Origin: Candidatus Pelagibacter sp. TMED196
Lineage (GTDB): Bacteria; Pseudomonadota; Alphaproteobacteria; Pelagibacterales; Pelagibacteraceae
Length of the DNA: 15,714 nt
Assembly (NCBI GenBank): GCA_002171925.1
Contig: NHIT01000001.1
Span: forward strand, 1-15,714
Direction: 5' to 3'
The notes under the pieces were generated by a model that saw only the letters and a program-made list of their open reading frames with translations, was not told the DNA's origin and did not search any database. Each line of letters begins with the position of its first letter. The stretch's first letter is position 1. Below are positions 1-6,897 of the stretch, one piece after another. The translations under genes and the position numbers were made by a program.

Positions 1-66
1 ATTAAATTAAAAAACCAAATAAGTGTTAATCTTTTTGGAGATCAAATTTATAAGGAGAAAATTTAA
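1..66 (+). CDS. ribD: C-terminal end of upstream gene, probably ribD (partial)
   Basis: An open frame runs from the window edge (frame 1) to a TAA at 64-66 and encodes 21 residues ending NLFGDQIYKEKI. It stops 2 bases before ribE, so it is almost certainly the tail of the preceding operon gene. In alphaproteobacteria, and in SAR11 as I recall, the gene before ribE is ribD, the bifunctional pyrimidine deaminase/reductase of riboflavin synthesis. The short tail carries no diagnostic motif, so the identity is inferred from position only. The last codons also contain AAGGAG (52-57), a plausible ribosome binding site for ribE. Confidence 0.55.
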   Translation: MKLKNQISVNLFGDQIYKEKI

Positions 67-68
67 TT

Positions 69-665
69 ATGTTTAATGGAATTGTATACAACCAAGGTAT
101 AATAAAAAGTTTAAGAAGAAATCCAAAGTATGTAAGGGGAAGCTTAGTTATTGAAGTAGCGTCTAATATTAAATTTAAAAAAATAGATATTGGCGAGTCC
201 GTAAGCTGTGACGGTGTTTGCTTGACTTTAATTAGAATCAAAAAGAGTTCTTTTCTTTTCTATCTATCTAAAGAAACTCTCAATAGATCCAATTTTAAAA
301 ATATCAAAATTGGCAAAAATATAAATATCGAAAAATCTTTATACCATGGAAAAAAAATTTCTGGTCATTATGTTCAAGGACATGTCGATACTACATCCTC
401 AGTTAAAAGTATAAAAATAATTGAAAGATCTTGGTATGTAAATTTTTCACTAAATAAAAAATATAAAAAATTTATTGTTGAAAAAGGTTCTATTTCAATA
501 AATGGCGTATCATTAACAATTTCAAAAGTTACGCGAAACAGTTTTCAAATAACTATAATTCCACATACTTTAAGACTTACAAATCTAGTTAAGCTTAAAA
601 GAGGAGACAAAGTTAACGTTGAATTTGATATTGTAGGTAAATATTTAAATAATATTTATAAATAA
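69..665 (+). CDS. ribE: Riboflavin synthase, alpha subunit
   Basis: Converts two molecules of 6,7-dimethyl-8-ribityllumazine into riboflavin and a pyrimidinedione, the last step of vitamin B2 synthesis, in the cytoplasm. The 198 residues form the two tandem lumazine-binding barrels typical of the family. The first (about 1-95) starts MFNGIV, close to the family's MFTGI, and has the DGVCLTL stretch at 48-54. The second (about 96-190) opens with HYVQGHVDT at 100-108, has GVSLTI at 146-151 and IPHTL at 164-168, and ends NVEFDIVGKYL at 183-193. The length matches the family. The ATG start is supported by the canonical N-terminus and by AAGGAG 11 bases upstream. It lies 2 bases after the probable ribD and 1 base before ribBX, in one operon. 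Confidence 0.95.
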   Translation: MFNGIVYNQGIIKSLRRNPKYVRGSLVIEVASNIKFKKIDIGESVSCDGVCLTLIRIKKSSFLFYLSKETLNRSNFKNIKIGKNINIEKSLYHGKKISGHYVQGHVDTTSSVKSIKIIERSWYVNFSLNKKYKKFIVEKGSISINGVSLTISKVTRNSFQITIIPHTLRLTNLVKLKRGDKVNVEFDIVGKYLNNIYK

Positions 666-666
666 A

Positions 667-1725
667 ATGAAAAAAAAATCATCATCTATAATAGAAATTA
701 TAAGGGATGCCAAAAGAGGAAAAATGTTTATTTTGGTTGATAACAAAGATAGAGAAAACGAAGGTGACTTGGTTGTACCTGCATCAAAAATAAATCCAAA
801 AAAAATTAATTTTATGGCAAAACACGGTAGAGGATTAATTTGTTTGGCTTTAACATCTAATAAAGTTAAAAAACTTAATTTACCTTTAATGTCATTAATT
901 AATAAATCTAGAACGCAAACTGCTTTTACTGTTTCGATTGAATCAAAAAAAGGTATTTCAACTGGTATATCTGCACACGATAGATCAAAAACAATTAGGG
1001 TAGCAATCAAACATTCATCAAGTAAAAAAGATATAGTCTCGCCTGGCCACGTTTTTCCTTTAGTCGCAAAAAATGGTGGCGTTCTTGAAAGAGCTGGCCA
1101 CACAGAAGCATCAGTAGATATTTCAAAATTAGCAAAATTAAATCCTAGTGCAGTAATATGCGAGGTTATGAATGAAGATGGTACTATGGCAAGATATAAT
1201 GACCTGATACCATTTGCAAAAAAACATAAATTAAAAATTGCTAAGATTGAAGATTTAATTTCTTACAGATTAAAAAATGAAAGATTAATCAAAAATGTAT
1301 CAACAAAAAAAATAAAGATTAGAAAATTTGGAAATTTCGATATTAAAACTTTTAAAAACAAATTAGATGGATTAGAGCATTATGCACTAATAAAAGGCAA
1401 GTTTAATATAAATAAATCGATAAGAGTGAGAGTAATTTCCACAAATATACCAAGCAGCTTTTTTAACTTTAATAAAAATATTTTTAAAAACTCTTTAAAA
1501 TATTTAAATAAATTTGGAAACTTTGCTTTAATACTTGTAACAGGGTCAAACCCCAAACCAATTTCTTCTGAAAATAATAGAATACTAAGATACTATGGGG
1601 TTGGTGCCCAAATCATTAAAGAATTGAAAATAAAAAAAATGATATTAGTTTCAAGAGCAAAAAAACGTGTTATAGCACTTAAGGGCTATGGAATAGAAAT
1701 TAAGAAACAGGAAATTATTAAATGA
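667..1725 (+). CDS. ribB: 3,4-dihydroxy-2-butanone 4-phosphate synthase with degenerate GTP cyclohydrolase II-like domain (RibBX type)
   Basis: The N-terminal domain (about 1-205) makes the four-carbon precursor of lumazine from ribulose 5-phosphate. Its signatures are intact: DRENEGD at 28-34, the HGRGLIC segment at 53-59, SAHDRS at 102-107, SPGHVFPL at 125-132, RAGHTEA at 142-148 and CEVMNEDG at 165-172. The C-terminal part (about 215-352) aligns by eye with GTP cyclohydrolase II only near its end (RYYGVGAQI at 308-316, LKGYGIEI at 338-345). It lacks the zinc-binding cysteine motif (GDxxxSxRCDCG); the whole C-terminal region has no cysteine. It is therefore unlikely to hydrolyse GTP. This matches the RibBX variant described in Proteobacteria, named from memory. 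A functional RibA must be encoded elsewhere. The stop codon overlaps the ribH start (ATGA, 1722-1725). Confidence 0.92.
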   Translation: MKKKSSSIIEIIRDAKRGKMFILVDNKDRENEGDLVVPASKINPKKINFMAKHGRGLICLALTSNKVKKLNLPLMSLINKSRTQTAFTVSIESKKGISTGISAHDRSKTIRVAIKHSSSKKDIVSPGHVFPLVAKNGGVLERAGHTEASVDISKLAKLNPSAVICEVMNEDGTMARYNDLIPFAKKHKLKIAKIEDLISYRLKNERLIKNVSTKKIKIRKFGNFDIKTFKNKLDGLEHYALIKGKFNINKSIRVRVISTNIPSSFFNFNKNIFKNSLKYLNKFGNFALILVTGSNPKPISSENNRILRYYGVGAQIIKELKIKKMILVSRAKKRVIALKGYGIEIKKQEIIK

Positions 1726-2117
1726 AACCAAAAATTTGTATAGTTATCTCAACTTATAATAGTGATATTACAAAAAAATTACTTTTAAGTGCTAAAAATG
1801 AATTAAAAAAATATGGAGTTAATAAAGTGAAGGATTATAAAGTACCAGGTGCTTTTGAAATTCCAGTAGCTATATCAAGACTCGCTAAAAAATTTGATGC
1901 CTTTATTGCAATCGGTTGCATTATTAGGGGCCAAACAGCAAATTTTGATTTAATTTCAAGCTCAATAACTAACGCAATAATGAATTTGTCTATAACTTAC
2001 AAAAAACCAATTGGAAATTCAATTATTACATTATTTAATAAAAACCAAGCTTCAAAAAGATATAATAAAGGTAAAGAGGCTGTTAATGCCATTATAGAGG
2101 TTTTAAAGATAAAGTAA
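1722..2117 (+). CDS. ribH: 6,7-dimethyl-8-ribityllumazine synthase
   Basis: Condenses the butanone phosphate made by RibB with the ribitylaminopyrimidine to give lumazine, the substrate of RibE. The 131 residues are slightly short for the family (about 140-160). Visible motifs are VPGAFEIPVA at 42-51 and GCIIRGQTANFD at 65-76, then an Arg in QASKR (about 108-112) that fits the phosphate-binding arginine. One feature is odd: the family's usual G-x-T-x-H-F carries Asn at residue 74 instead of the conserved active-site histidine. The start overlaps the ribB stop by 4 bases and the stop shares one base with the nusB ATG (TAATG), implying coupled translation. Confidence 0.93.
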   Translation: MKPKICIVISTYNSDITKKLLLSAKNELKKYGVNKVKDYKVPGAFEIPVAISRLAKKFDAFIAIGCIIRGQTANFDLISSSITNAIMNLSITYKKPIGNSIITLFNKNQASKRYNKGKEAVNAIIEVLKIK

Positions 2118-2515
2118 TGGAAGGATCTAATCCAAACAACAACCCAAGAATAATTGTTATTCAAAAGTTGTATGGTTACTATTTGAATAAAAGTTCAAAT
2201 ATTGAAGTTCAAAAGCATAGATATAAAAAATTTATCAAAGATACTATATCTGGAACTATTGAGAGAGAAGAGCTTCTTCTTGAAAATTTAAAAATGATTT
2301 TACAAAAAGAGTTCAATCCAGCAAGAACTGATCTTATTCTCAAGTTAATGATTCTCTCAGCAACTTATGAGCTAATGTTTAGTCACAAAACACCAGTAAA
2401 TGTAATAGTTAGTGAATATGTTAAAATTTCAGATTTTTTTTTGGAGAGTGCTCATAAAGGCTATTTAAACGCAGTTTTAGACAAAATCTCACAAAATTTA
2501 AGAAAAGATAATTAA
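2117..2515 (+). CDS. nusB: Transcription antitermination factor NusB
   Basis: NusB is a small all-helical RNA-binding protein that joins NusE (S10) on boxA RNA to allow antitermination, chiefly in rRNA operons. The 132 residues fit the family length. The C-terminal part is most recognisable: the LILKLMILSATYELM helix (about 75-89), then TPVNVIVSEYVKISDFF and the closing NAVLDKISQNLR, matching the usual 'IxEYVxLAxxF...FVNGVLDKIAxxLR' pattern. The N-terminal PRIIVIQKLYGYYL resembles the usual R-x-x-A-x-Q-x-L-Y segment. Location directly after ribH is the classic arrangement in many bacteria. In many alphaproteobacteria thiL follows, but here hppA is next after 71 bases. Confidence 0.9.
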   Translation: MEGSNPNNNPRIIVIQKLYGYYLNKSSNIEVQKHRYKKFIKDTISGTIEREELLLENLKMILQKEFNPARTDLILKLMILSATYELMFSHKTPVNVIVSEYVKISDFFLESAHKGYLNAVLDKISQNLRKDN

Positions 2516-2520
2516 TTATT

Positions 2521-2560
2521 CTTGCCTTTTACGGTTTTTTTTGGCAATTTCCATTTTTTT
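2521..2560 (+). terminator. Weak hairpin plus T-tract after nusB, possible terminator
   Basis: The 71 bases between nusB and hppA hold TTGCC (2522-2526) and its exact inverse GGCAA (2543-2547), separated by 16 T-rich bases, followed by a run of seven T at 2554-2560. The 5-bp stem and long loop make a weak structure, so this may be only a soft stop or chance in T-rich sequence. Confidence 0.25.
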
Positions 2561-2586
2561 AACAGATCATAATTGGAGATATATCA

Positions 2587-4677
2587 TTGGAAAATTTATA
2601 TTTAATCATATTAGCTGGTATTATCGCAGTAGTTTATAGTTACTTTTTAAGTAATCAAATAATTTCATCTAGCCCCGGTAATTCAAAAATGCAAGAAATT
2701 GCAGAAGCAATTCAAATTGGAGCAAAAGCCTATTTAAATAGACAGTATAAAACTATAGCCATTGTAGGCGTAGTTGTTTTAATTATTATAAGCTACTTTT
2801 TTAGTTTGCTTGTTGGATTAGGATATTTAATAGGAGCATTGTTATCTGGTGTTGCTGGCTATGTTGGAATGTTAATTTCTGTTAAAGCAAATGTAAGAAC
2901 AGCCGAAGCATCAAGAAAAAGTTTACAAAGCGGGCTTACTATGGCTTTTAAATCAGGAGCAATAACAGGACTGTTGGTGGCTGGTCTAGCTCTATTAGCA
3001 ATCTCTTTATATTACTGGGCTCTTTTAGCTTTTGAAGTAGATAATAGAGAATTAATAAATGCATTAATAGCTCTAGGTTTTGGAGCTTCTTTAATCTCAA
3101 TTTTTGCCAGATTAGGAGGTGGAATTTTTACCAAAGGAGCTGATGTTGGTGCAGACCTAGTTGGTAAAGTCGAAGCCGGAATCCCAGAGGATGACCCAAG
3201 AAACCCAGCAGTGATAGCTGATAATGTAGGTGATAACGTAGGTGATTGTGCTGGTATGGCAGCAGATTTATTCGAAACATACGCAGTAACAATAGTTGCT
3301 ACCATGGTTTTAAGTTCAATATTTTTTGTAAATAATTCAGACATGATGATATATCCTCTTGCAATAGGTGGTGGTTGTATAATCGCCTCAATAATTGGAA
3401 CATTTTTTGTAAGACTAGGTAAAAGCAAAAATATAATGGGTGCTCTTTACAAAGGTTTTATAGTAACAGCCCTAATATCTTTGGTTCTTCTTTATCCGAT
3501 TACATCGCATGTTATTGGATTAGAAAATATCTTTAAAGTAGGTGATAAAAGCTTTACAGGAATAGATTTATATTACTGCGGAGTTGTTGGTTTAGCAGTT
3601 ACCGGATTACTTATATGGGTTACAGAATATTATACAGGTACAAATTACAGGCCCGTAAAAAGTGTAGCTAAATCTTCAACAACTGGGCATGGAACAAATG
3701 TAATTCAGGGTTTAGCTGTATCAATGGAGGCAACAGCTTTGCCAGCAATTATAATAGTCGCTGGAATAATAATTACTAATCAATTAGCTGGTTTATTTGG
3801 AATTGCAATTGCTGTTACAGCAATGTTGGCGTTAACGGGAATGGTAGTTGCATTAGATGCTTATGGACCGGTAACAGATAATGCGGGTGGAATAGCCGAG
3901 ATGTCTAAATTGCCAAAAAATGTTAGGAAAACAACAGATGCCCTGGACGCTGTTGGTAATACAACAAAAGCTGTTACCAAAGGCTACGCAATTGGATCAG
4001 CAGGCTTAGGGGCGTTAGTTTTATTTGCTGCATATACAGAAGATATTAAATTTTTCTCTAAGGTTTCAGGATCCGCTTTAGAAGGAATTGATGTAAGTTT
4101 TGATTTATCCAATCCATTTGTAGTTATAGGATTACTATTTGGAGGTATGTTGCCTTATTTATTTGGATCTATGGGTATGCAAGCTGTTGGAAGAGCAGGC
4201 GGAGCGGTAGTGATAGAAGTAAGAAGACAATTTAAAAAAATTCCTGGTATTATGAAAGGAAAAAGAAAACCTGATTATGGTCGATTAGTAGACTTATTAA
4301 CCAAAGCTGCAATAAAAGAAATGATTGTACCATCATTGCTACCAGTACTATCGCCAATAGTTTTATATTTAGTTATTTATTCTATCGGAGGTTTAGAAGC
4401 TGCATTATCTTCAGTTGGAGCTATGCTTTTAGGCGTTATTGTTACAGGTTTATATGTTGCAATATCAATGACAGCTGGTGGTGGAGCTTGGGATAATGCA
4501 AAAAAATATATCGAGGATGGAAACTTTGGAGGCAAAGGTTCGGAATCTCATAAAGCAGCTGTCACAGGTGATACTGTCGGTGATCCTTATAAAGATACAG
4601 CTGGTCCTGCTGTAAATCCGATGATTAAAATTACAAATATTGTAGCTTTATTATTGCTAGCAGTAATTGCCCATTAA
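2587..4677 (+). CDS. hppA: Membrane-bound proton-translocating pyrophosphatase (K+-independent type)
   Basis: Integral inner-membrane enzyme that couples hydrolysis of pyrophosphate to proton pumping. The 696 residues and the many hydrophobic segments (about 16 in the family) fit a complete protein. The substrate-binding signature DVGADLVGK begins at residue 186, followed by [20 protein letters not shown]. The later acidic motifs [14 protein letters not shown] and, near the end, [18 protein letters not shown] are intact. At residues 457-462 it reads GNTTKA; Lys461 sits where K+-dependent enzymes carry Ala, so this should be the K+-independent H+-pump class, as in Rhodospirillum. The start is TTG, chosen because GGAG lies 8 bases upstream (2575-2578) and the hydrophobic N-terminus begins there. 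The weak hairpin upstream suggests it may be transcribed apart from the rib operon. Confidence 0.97.
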   Translation: MENLYLIILAGIIAVVYSYFLSNQIISSSPGNSKMQEIAEAIQIGAKAYLNRQYKTIAIVGVVVLIIISYFFSLLVGLGYLIGALLSGVAGYVGMLISVKANVRTAEASRKSLQSGLTMAFKSGAITGLLVAGLALLAISLYYWALLAFEVDNRELINALIALGFGASLISIFARLGGGIFTKGADVGADLVGKVEAGIPEDDPRNPAVIADNVGDNVGDCAGMAADLFETYAVTIVATMVLSSIFFVNNSDMMIYPLAIGGGCIIASIIGTFFVRLGKSKNIMGALYKGFIVTALISLVLLYPITSHVIGLENIFKVGDKSFTGIDLYYCGVVGLAVTGLLIWVTEYYTGTNYRPVKSVAKSSTTGHGTNVIQGLAVSMEATALPAIIIVAGIIITNQLAGLFGIAIAVTAMLALTGMVVALDAYGPVTDNAGGIAEMSKLPKNVRKTTDALDAVGNTTKAVTKGYAIGSAGLGALVLFAAYTEDIKFFSKVSGSALEGIDVSFDLSNPFVVIGLLFGGMLPYLFGSMGMQAVGRAGGAVVIEVRRQFKKIPGIMKGKRKPDYGRLVDLLTKAAIKEMIVPSLLPVLSPIVLYLVIYSIGGLEAALSSVGAMLLGVIVTGLYVAISMTAGGGAWDNAKKYIEDGNFGGKGSESHKAAVTGDTVGDPYKDTAGPAVNPMIKITNIVALLLLAVIAH

Positions 4678-4691
4678 AATATTATTTATTA

Positions 4692-5168
4692 TTATTTCCT
4701 AGGACTATTTGCTCTCATTTTGTTTCTTAAACTAGATAAAAACGAATCTAAGAAAGTACCTCTTGTAACCACATTATCAGTTACTTCTTTTGAAAAATTA
4801 TGGTTATTCATTTTATTTTTATCGTAAAAAAGTTTTTCTTCTAGGACACCTAATTTATTAAATTTTACAACTAACACGTTGTTATTTAAAAAAACATCTT
4901 TTCCCAATTTATGAACGCCGCCCCTTGTTTTAGTTCTTTCAATATAAAACCATGTATTATTATCTTTTAAGGATTTTACGTGTGGTTGACCAAGAACATT
5001 AATAACATCGTTTTTATTGCTTATATTTGTTTTTATAAGCATTTCTCTTTTTTCGAGAAAGATTATACCGTGACTTTTTACGACTTTATTATTTTGGCAA
5101 TTGAATAAAAAAACAGATAAGAATAATAATAATGGTATTTTAAAATGTTTGCTTCTTATAATAAACAT
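4692..5168 (-). CDS. bamE: Outer membrane assembly lipoprotein BamE (SmpA/OmlA family)
   Basis: BamE is a small accessory lipoprotein of the BAM complex that inserts beta-barrel proteins into the outer membrane. Residues 1-23 form a lipoprotein signal peptide: positive MFIIRSKHFK, hydrophobic IPLLLFLSVF, then the lipobox LFNC with Cys24 as the lipidated residue. The mature part has the SmpA/OmlA features: NDVINVLGQPH (53-63), TWFYIE (72-77), FNKLGVLEE (about 103-111) as the strand near the C-end, and a polar tail. The 158 residues are typical. It faces away from the cbp3 operon, and the two coding regions overlap by 24 bases at their 5' ends if both ATG starts are right. I see no alternative methionine before the signal core. 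The neighbourhood bamE/cbp3 is standard for alphaproteobacteria. Confidence 0.85.
   Translation of the reverse strand: MFIIRSKHFKIPLLLFLSVFLFNCQNNKVVKSHGIIFLEKREMLIKTNISNKNDVINVLGQPHVKSLKDNNTWFYIERTKTRGGVHKLGKDVFLNNNVLVVKFNKLGVLEEKLFYDKNKMNNHNFSKEVTDNVVTRGTFLDSFLSSLRNKMRANSPRK
5094..5127 (+). promoter_or_regulatory. Candidate sigma-70 promoter for cbp3-rpmF-plsX operon
   Basis: TTGGCA (5094-5099, five of six matches to the -35 consensus) is followed after 16 bases by GATAAG (5116-5121), running into AATAAT (5122-5127). Either could be a -10. It lies inside the signal-peptide coding part of bamE on the opposite strand, because the two genes leave no spacer. In sequence this AT-rich -10-like boxes are common, so the call rests mainly on the -35 and the position 17-23 bases before the ATG. 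Confidence 0.25.
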
Positions 5169-5555
5169 AGTAATGAACTTTACAATAAATTAGTTGAATT
5201 ATCACGTAATAAATTCTTCTATAACGATCTAAGATTAGCAGATAATTTTGAAACTAGGGTTTTATTAATCTTTTTTCATTTTATTATAATTTTAAGATTA
5301 AAAAAAAACGATAATTTAAAAAAAAAATTTCAGGAGTTATTTGATAATATTTTTCAAAATATAGAAATTAATATAAGAGAATTAGGATATGGTGATACGA
5401 AGGTAAATAATACAATGAAAAATTTAAACAAAATTTTTTATGATATATTGTATAAACTTGATAATGATGGTTTATCGAAATTTCATGATAGATCTGACTT
5501 ATTAAACAAATATTTCTTTAATAATAAAAAAAAACATCGTACAAAATACAGTTAA
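5145..5555 (+). CDS. Ubiquinol-cytochrome c chaperone (CBP3 family), frame interrupted near its end
   Basis: Resembles the alphaproteobacterial relatives of mitochondrial CBP3, which assist assembly of cytochrome b in the bc1 complex. The family pattern can be followed in order: ELYNKLVELSRNKFFYNDL (11-29; family 'LYxxIVAQAR...FY'), ETRVLLIFFHFIIILRLK (36-53; 'FDMIVLHxFLVLRRL'), then LFDNIFQNIEINIRELGYGD (65-84; 'LFDxxFxDMDxxLREMGVGD') and VNNTMKNLNKIFYDIL. The frame closes after 136 residues with an unrelated-looking KKHRTKYS, but the expected C-terminal region continues in the +1 frame immediately after nine A's (5526-5534); see the next entry. The start is the only ATG giving the family's N-terminal spacing, and it overlaps bamE (opposite strand) by 24 bases. 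It is likely the first gene of the operon leading to rpmF and plsX. Confidence 0.75.
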   Translation: MFASYNKHSNELYNKLVELSRNKFFYNDLRLADNFETRVLLIFFHFIIILRLKKNDNLKKKFQELFDNIFQNIEINIRELGYGDTKVNNTMKNLNKIFYDILYKLDNDGLSKFHDRSDLLNKYFFNNKKKHRTKYS

Positions 5556-5649
5556 ATTGGCCCAATATATGGATCAATTTAATGATTTTTGTTTTGATTT
5601 AAATATCGATAATGTGCTAAAGGGTTCTATAGAATTTAAACTTAATTAA
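5533..5649 (+). pseudogene. Displaced C-terminal part of the CBP3-family gene (+1 frame)
   Basis: Reading from the codon AAC at 5533 gives 38 residues without a stop (NIVQNTVKLAQYM, then [25 protein letters not shown]), ending TAA at 5647-5649, 7 bases before rpmF. This looks like the usual end of the family: a helix of the 'LAxYV' kind and a closing '(D/V)LLxGxIxF' segment. Removing one A from the A9 run (5526-5534) joins it to the upstream frame and yields a protein of about 167 residues, the normal family size. It may be a sequencing or assembly error, a true truncating mutation, or slippage during transcription. The identity as a C-terminal extension is my inference from pattern, position and length. 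Confidence 0.6.
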
Positions 5650-5656
5650 TTTATCT

Positions 5657-5830
5657 ATGGCTGTACCTAAAAGAAAAACATCTACTTCAAGAAGAAATAA
5701 AAGAAGATCACATCATCGTATTGTCGGTGCCAATGTTATTGAAGATAAAAAAAGTGGTGAATATAGATTATCTCATCACATAGATCTAAAAACAGGCACA
5801 TATAACGGAAAAAAAATTTTAGACAAATAG
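5657..5830 (+). CDS. rpmF: 50S ribosomal protein L32
   Basis: A 57-residue basic protein of the large ribosomal subunit, starting [20 protein letters not shown], which is the characteristic L32 N-terminus. The middle region has [19 protein letters not shown] (about 37-55), the 'xxHxVxxxtGxYxGxxVl' ending seen in alphaproteobacterial L32. It has none of the four cysteines that form a zinc ribbon in other L32 proteins. That Cys-free form is normal in this class. It sits 26 bases before plsX, the classic rpmF-plsX pairing. In most alphaproteobacteria yceD (DUF177) precedes rpmF, but here only the displaced cbp3 end does. Confidence 0.95.
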   Translation: MAVPKRKTSTSRRNKRRSHHRIVGANVIEDKKSGEYRLSHHIDLKTGTYNGKKILDK

Positions 5831-5850
5831 TCTTAAATCAATAAAACCGC

Positions 5851-6897
5851 ATGCTAGAGAAAGTTAAAATTTCAATTGATGTAATGGGTGGAGATAATTC
5901 CCCAGACAAAACTCTGGAAGGCATAAATCTTTTTATTAAAAGAAATCAAAATATAAATGATTATGTTTTTTATTTGTTTGGAGACGAAACCATTATTAAT
6001 CAGAAATTAAGTAATTATAAATATATAAAAAATAATTATAAAATATTTGATACTAAGATTGTTGTTACAGATGAATTATCCGCAATATCTTCAATCAAAA
6101 AAGGTAAAGACTCAAGTATGTGGAAAGCTATTCAATCACAAATTGATTTAACTTCTGATGTAACTTTATCTGCTGGTAACACCGGGGTTCTTTTGGTCAT
6201 GTCTAAAATGATTTTAAAAACACTTGATAATGTAGACAAACCTGCTTTAGCCGGTTTATGGCCAAATGAAAAAAACATGAATATTGTATTAGATCTAGGA
6301 GCAAATGTTGAGTGCAGCGAAAAAAATTTAATTGATTTTTCAGAAATGGGTTCTGCGCTTTTCAAATCTCTTTTTCCCAACGAAAAAGCAAAACTTTCTT
6401 TGCTTAATATAGGTTCAGAGGAAATCAAAGGAACTGGTATTTTAAAAAGTACTTATGCTAAATTAAAACAACTAGATCAATTTGGTGATTTTGAATTTTG
6501 TGGTTATATAGAGGGAAATAATATTACCAAAGGGGATACAAATGTCATCATCACTGATGGTTTTACAGGCAACATCGCCCTCAAAACCGCTGAAGGTACA
6601 GCAAATTTTTTAACTAGTAATTTAAAAAAAGCTTTATCAGAAAATTTATTTTCTAAATTATCAGCAATTTTTTCTTACTTTTCTCTTAAAAAATTTAAGG
6701 ATCGACTTGATCCCAGGAAGTATAACGGAGCAATATTTCTTGGTTTAACAGGACCAGTTGTAAAAAGTCATGGTGGTACAGATGGTTTAGGTTTTTCTTA
6801 TTCAGTAGAACTTTCATACAAAATTGCAAAAGGAAAACTTATGGACAAGATAAAATCCAATCTTTCACACACAAAAGATTTAAATGAAAAGATCTAA
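5851..6897 (+). CDS. plsX: Phosphate acyltransferase PlsX
   Basis: Makes acyl-phosphate from acyl-ACP, the acyl donor for PlsY in the first acylation of glycerol 3-phosphate, thereby feeding phospholipid synthesis. It is a peripheral cytoplasmic enzyme. The 348 residues match the family. Signatures: ISIDVMGGDNSP (7-18), LSAGNTGVLL in the first third, VLDLGANVEC and FSEMGSALF in the middle, LLNIGSEEIKG, FCGYIEGNNI, ITDGFTGNIALKTAEG, and GPVVKSHGGTDGLGF near the end. The ATG at 5851 gives the canonical short N-terminus. The stop lies 14 bases inside ihfA. In most alphaproteobacteria fabH follows, but here it is absent and ihfA follows directly. Confidence 0.97.
   Translation: MLEKVKISIDVMGGDNSPDKTLEGINLFIKRNQNINDYVFYLFGDETIINQKLSNYKYIKNNYKIFDTKIVVTDELSAISSIKKGKDSSMWKAIQSQIDLTSDVTLSAGNTGVLLVMSKMILKTLDNVDKPALAGLWPNEKNMNIVLDLGANVECSEKNLIDFSEMGSALFKSLFPNEKAKLSLLNIGSEEIKGTGILKSTYAKLKQLDQFGDFEFCGYIEGNNITKGDTNVIITDGFTGNIALKTAEGTANFLTSNLKKALSENLFSKLSAIFSYFSLKKFKDRLDPRKYNGAIFLGLTGPVVKSHGGTDGLGFSYSVELSYKIAKGKLMDKIKSNLSHTKDLNEKI

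Noticed and set aside
1..68. FMN riboswitch upstream of the riboflavin genes
   Set aside because: The window begins inside the operon, and the 68 bases before ribE encode the end of the preceding gene and contain no FMN-aptamer-like conserved blocks.
645..1103. Minus-strand open frame antisense to the RibB domain
   Set aside because: It lies wholly over the intact DHBP synthase domain and has no ribosome binding site or family motif.
3012..3428. Long open frame on the minus strand inside hppA
   Set aside because: It mirrors the codon pattern of the strongly conserved hppA gene on the other strand, has a low-complexity Pro/Ser/Ala composition unlike the neighbouring proteins, and shows no motif.
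5290..5335. Further A-runs in the chaperone gene as additional frameshift sites
   Set aside because: The reading frame continues through them with the family pattern (FDNIFQNIEINIRELG follows), so no shift is needed there.
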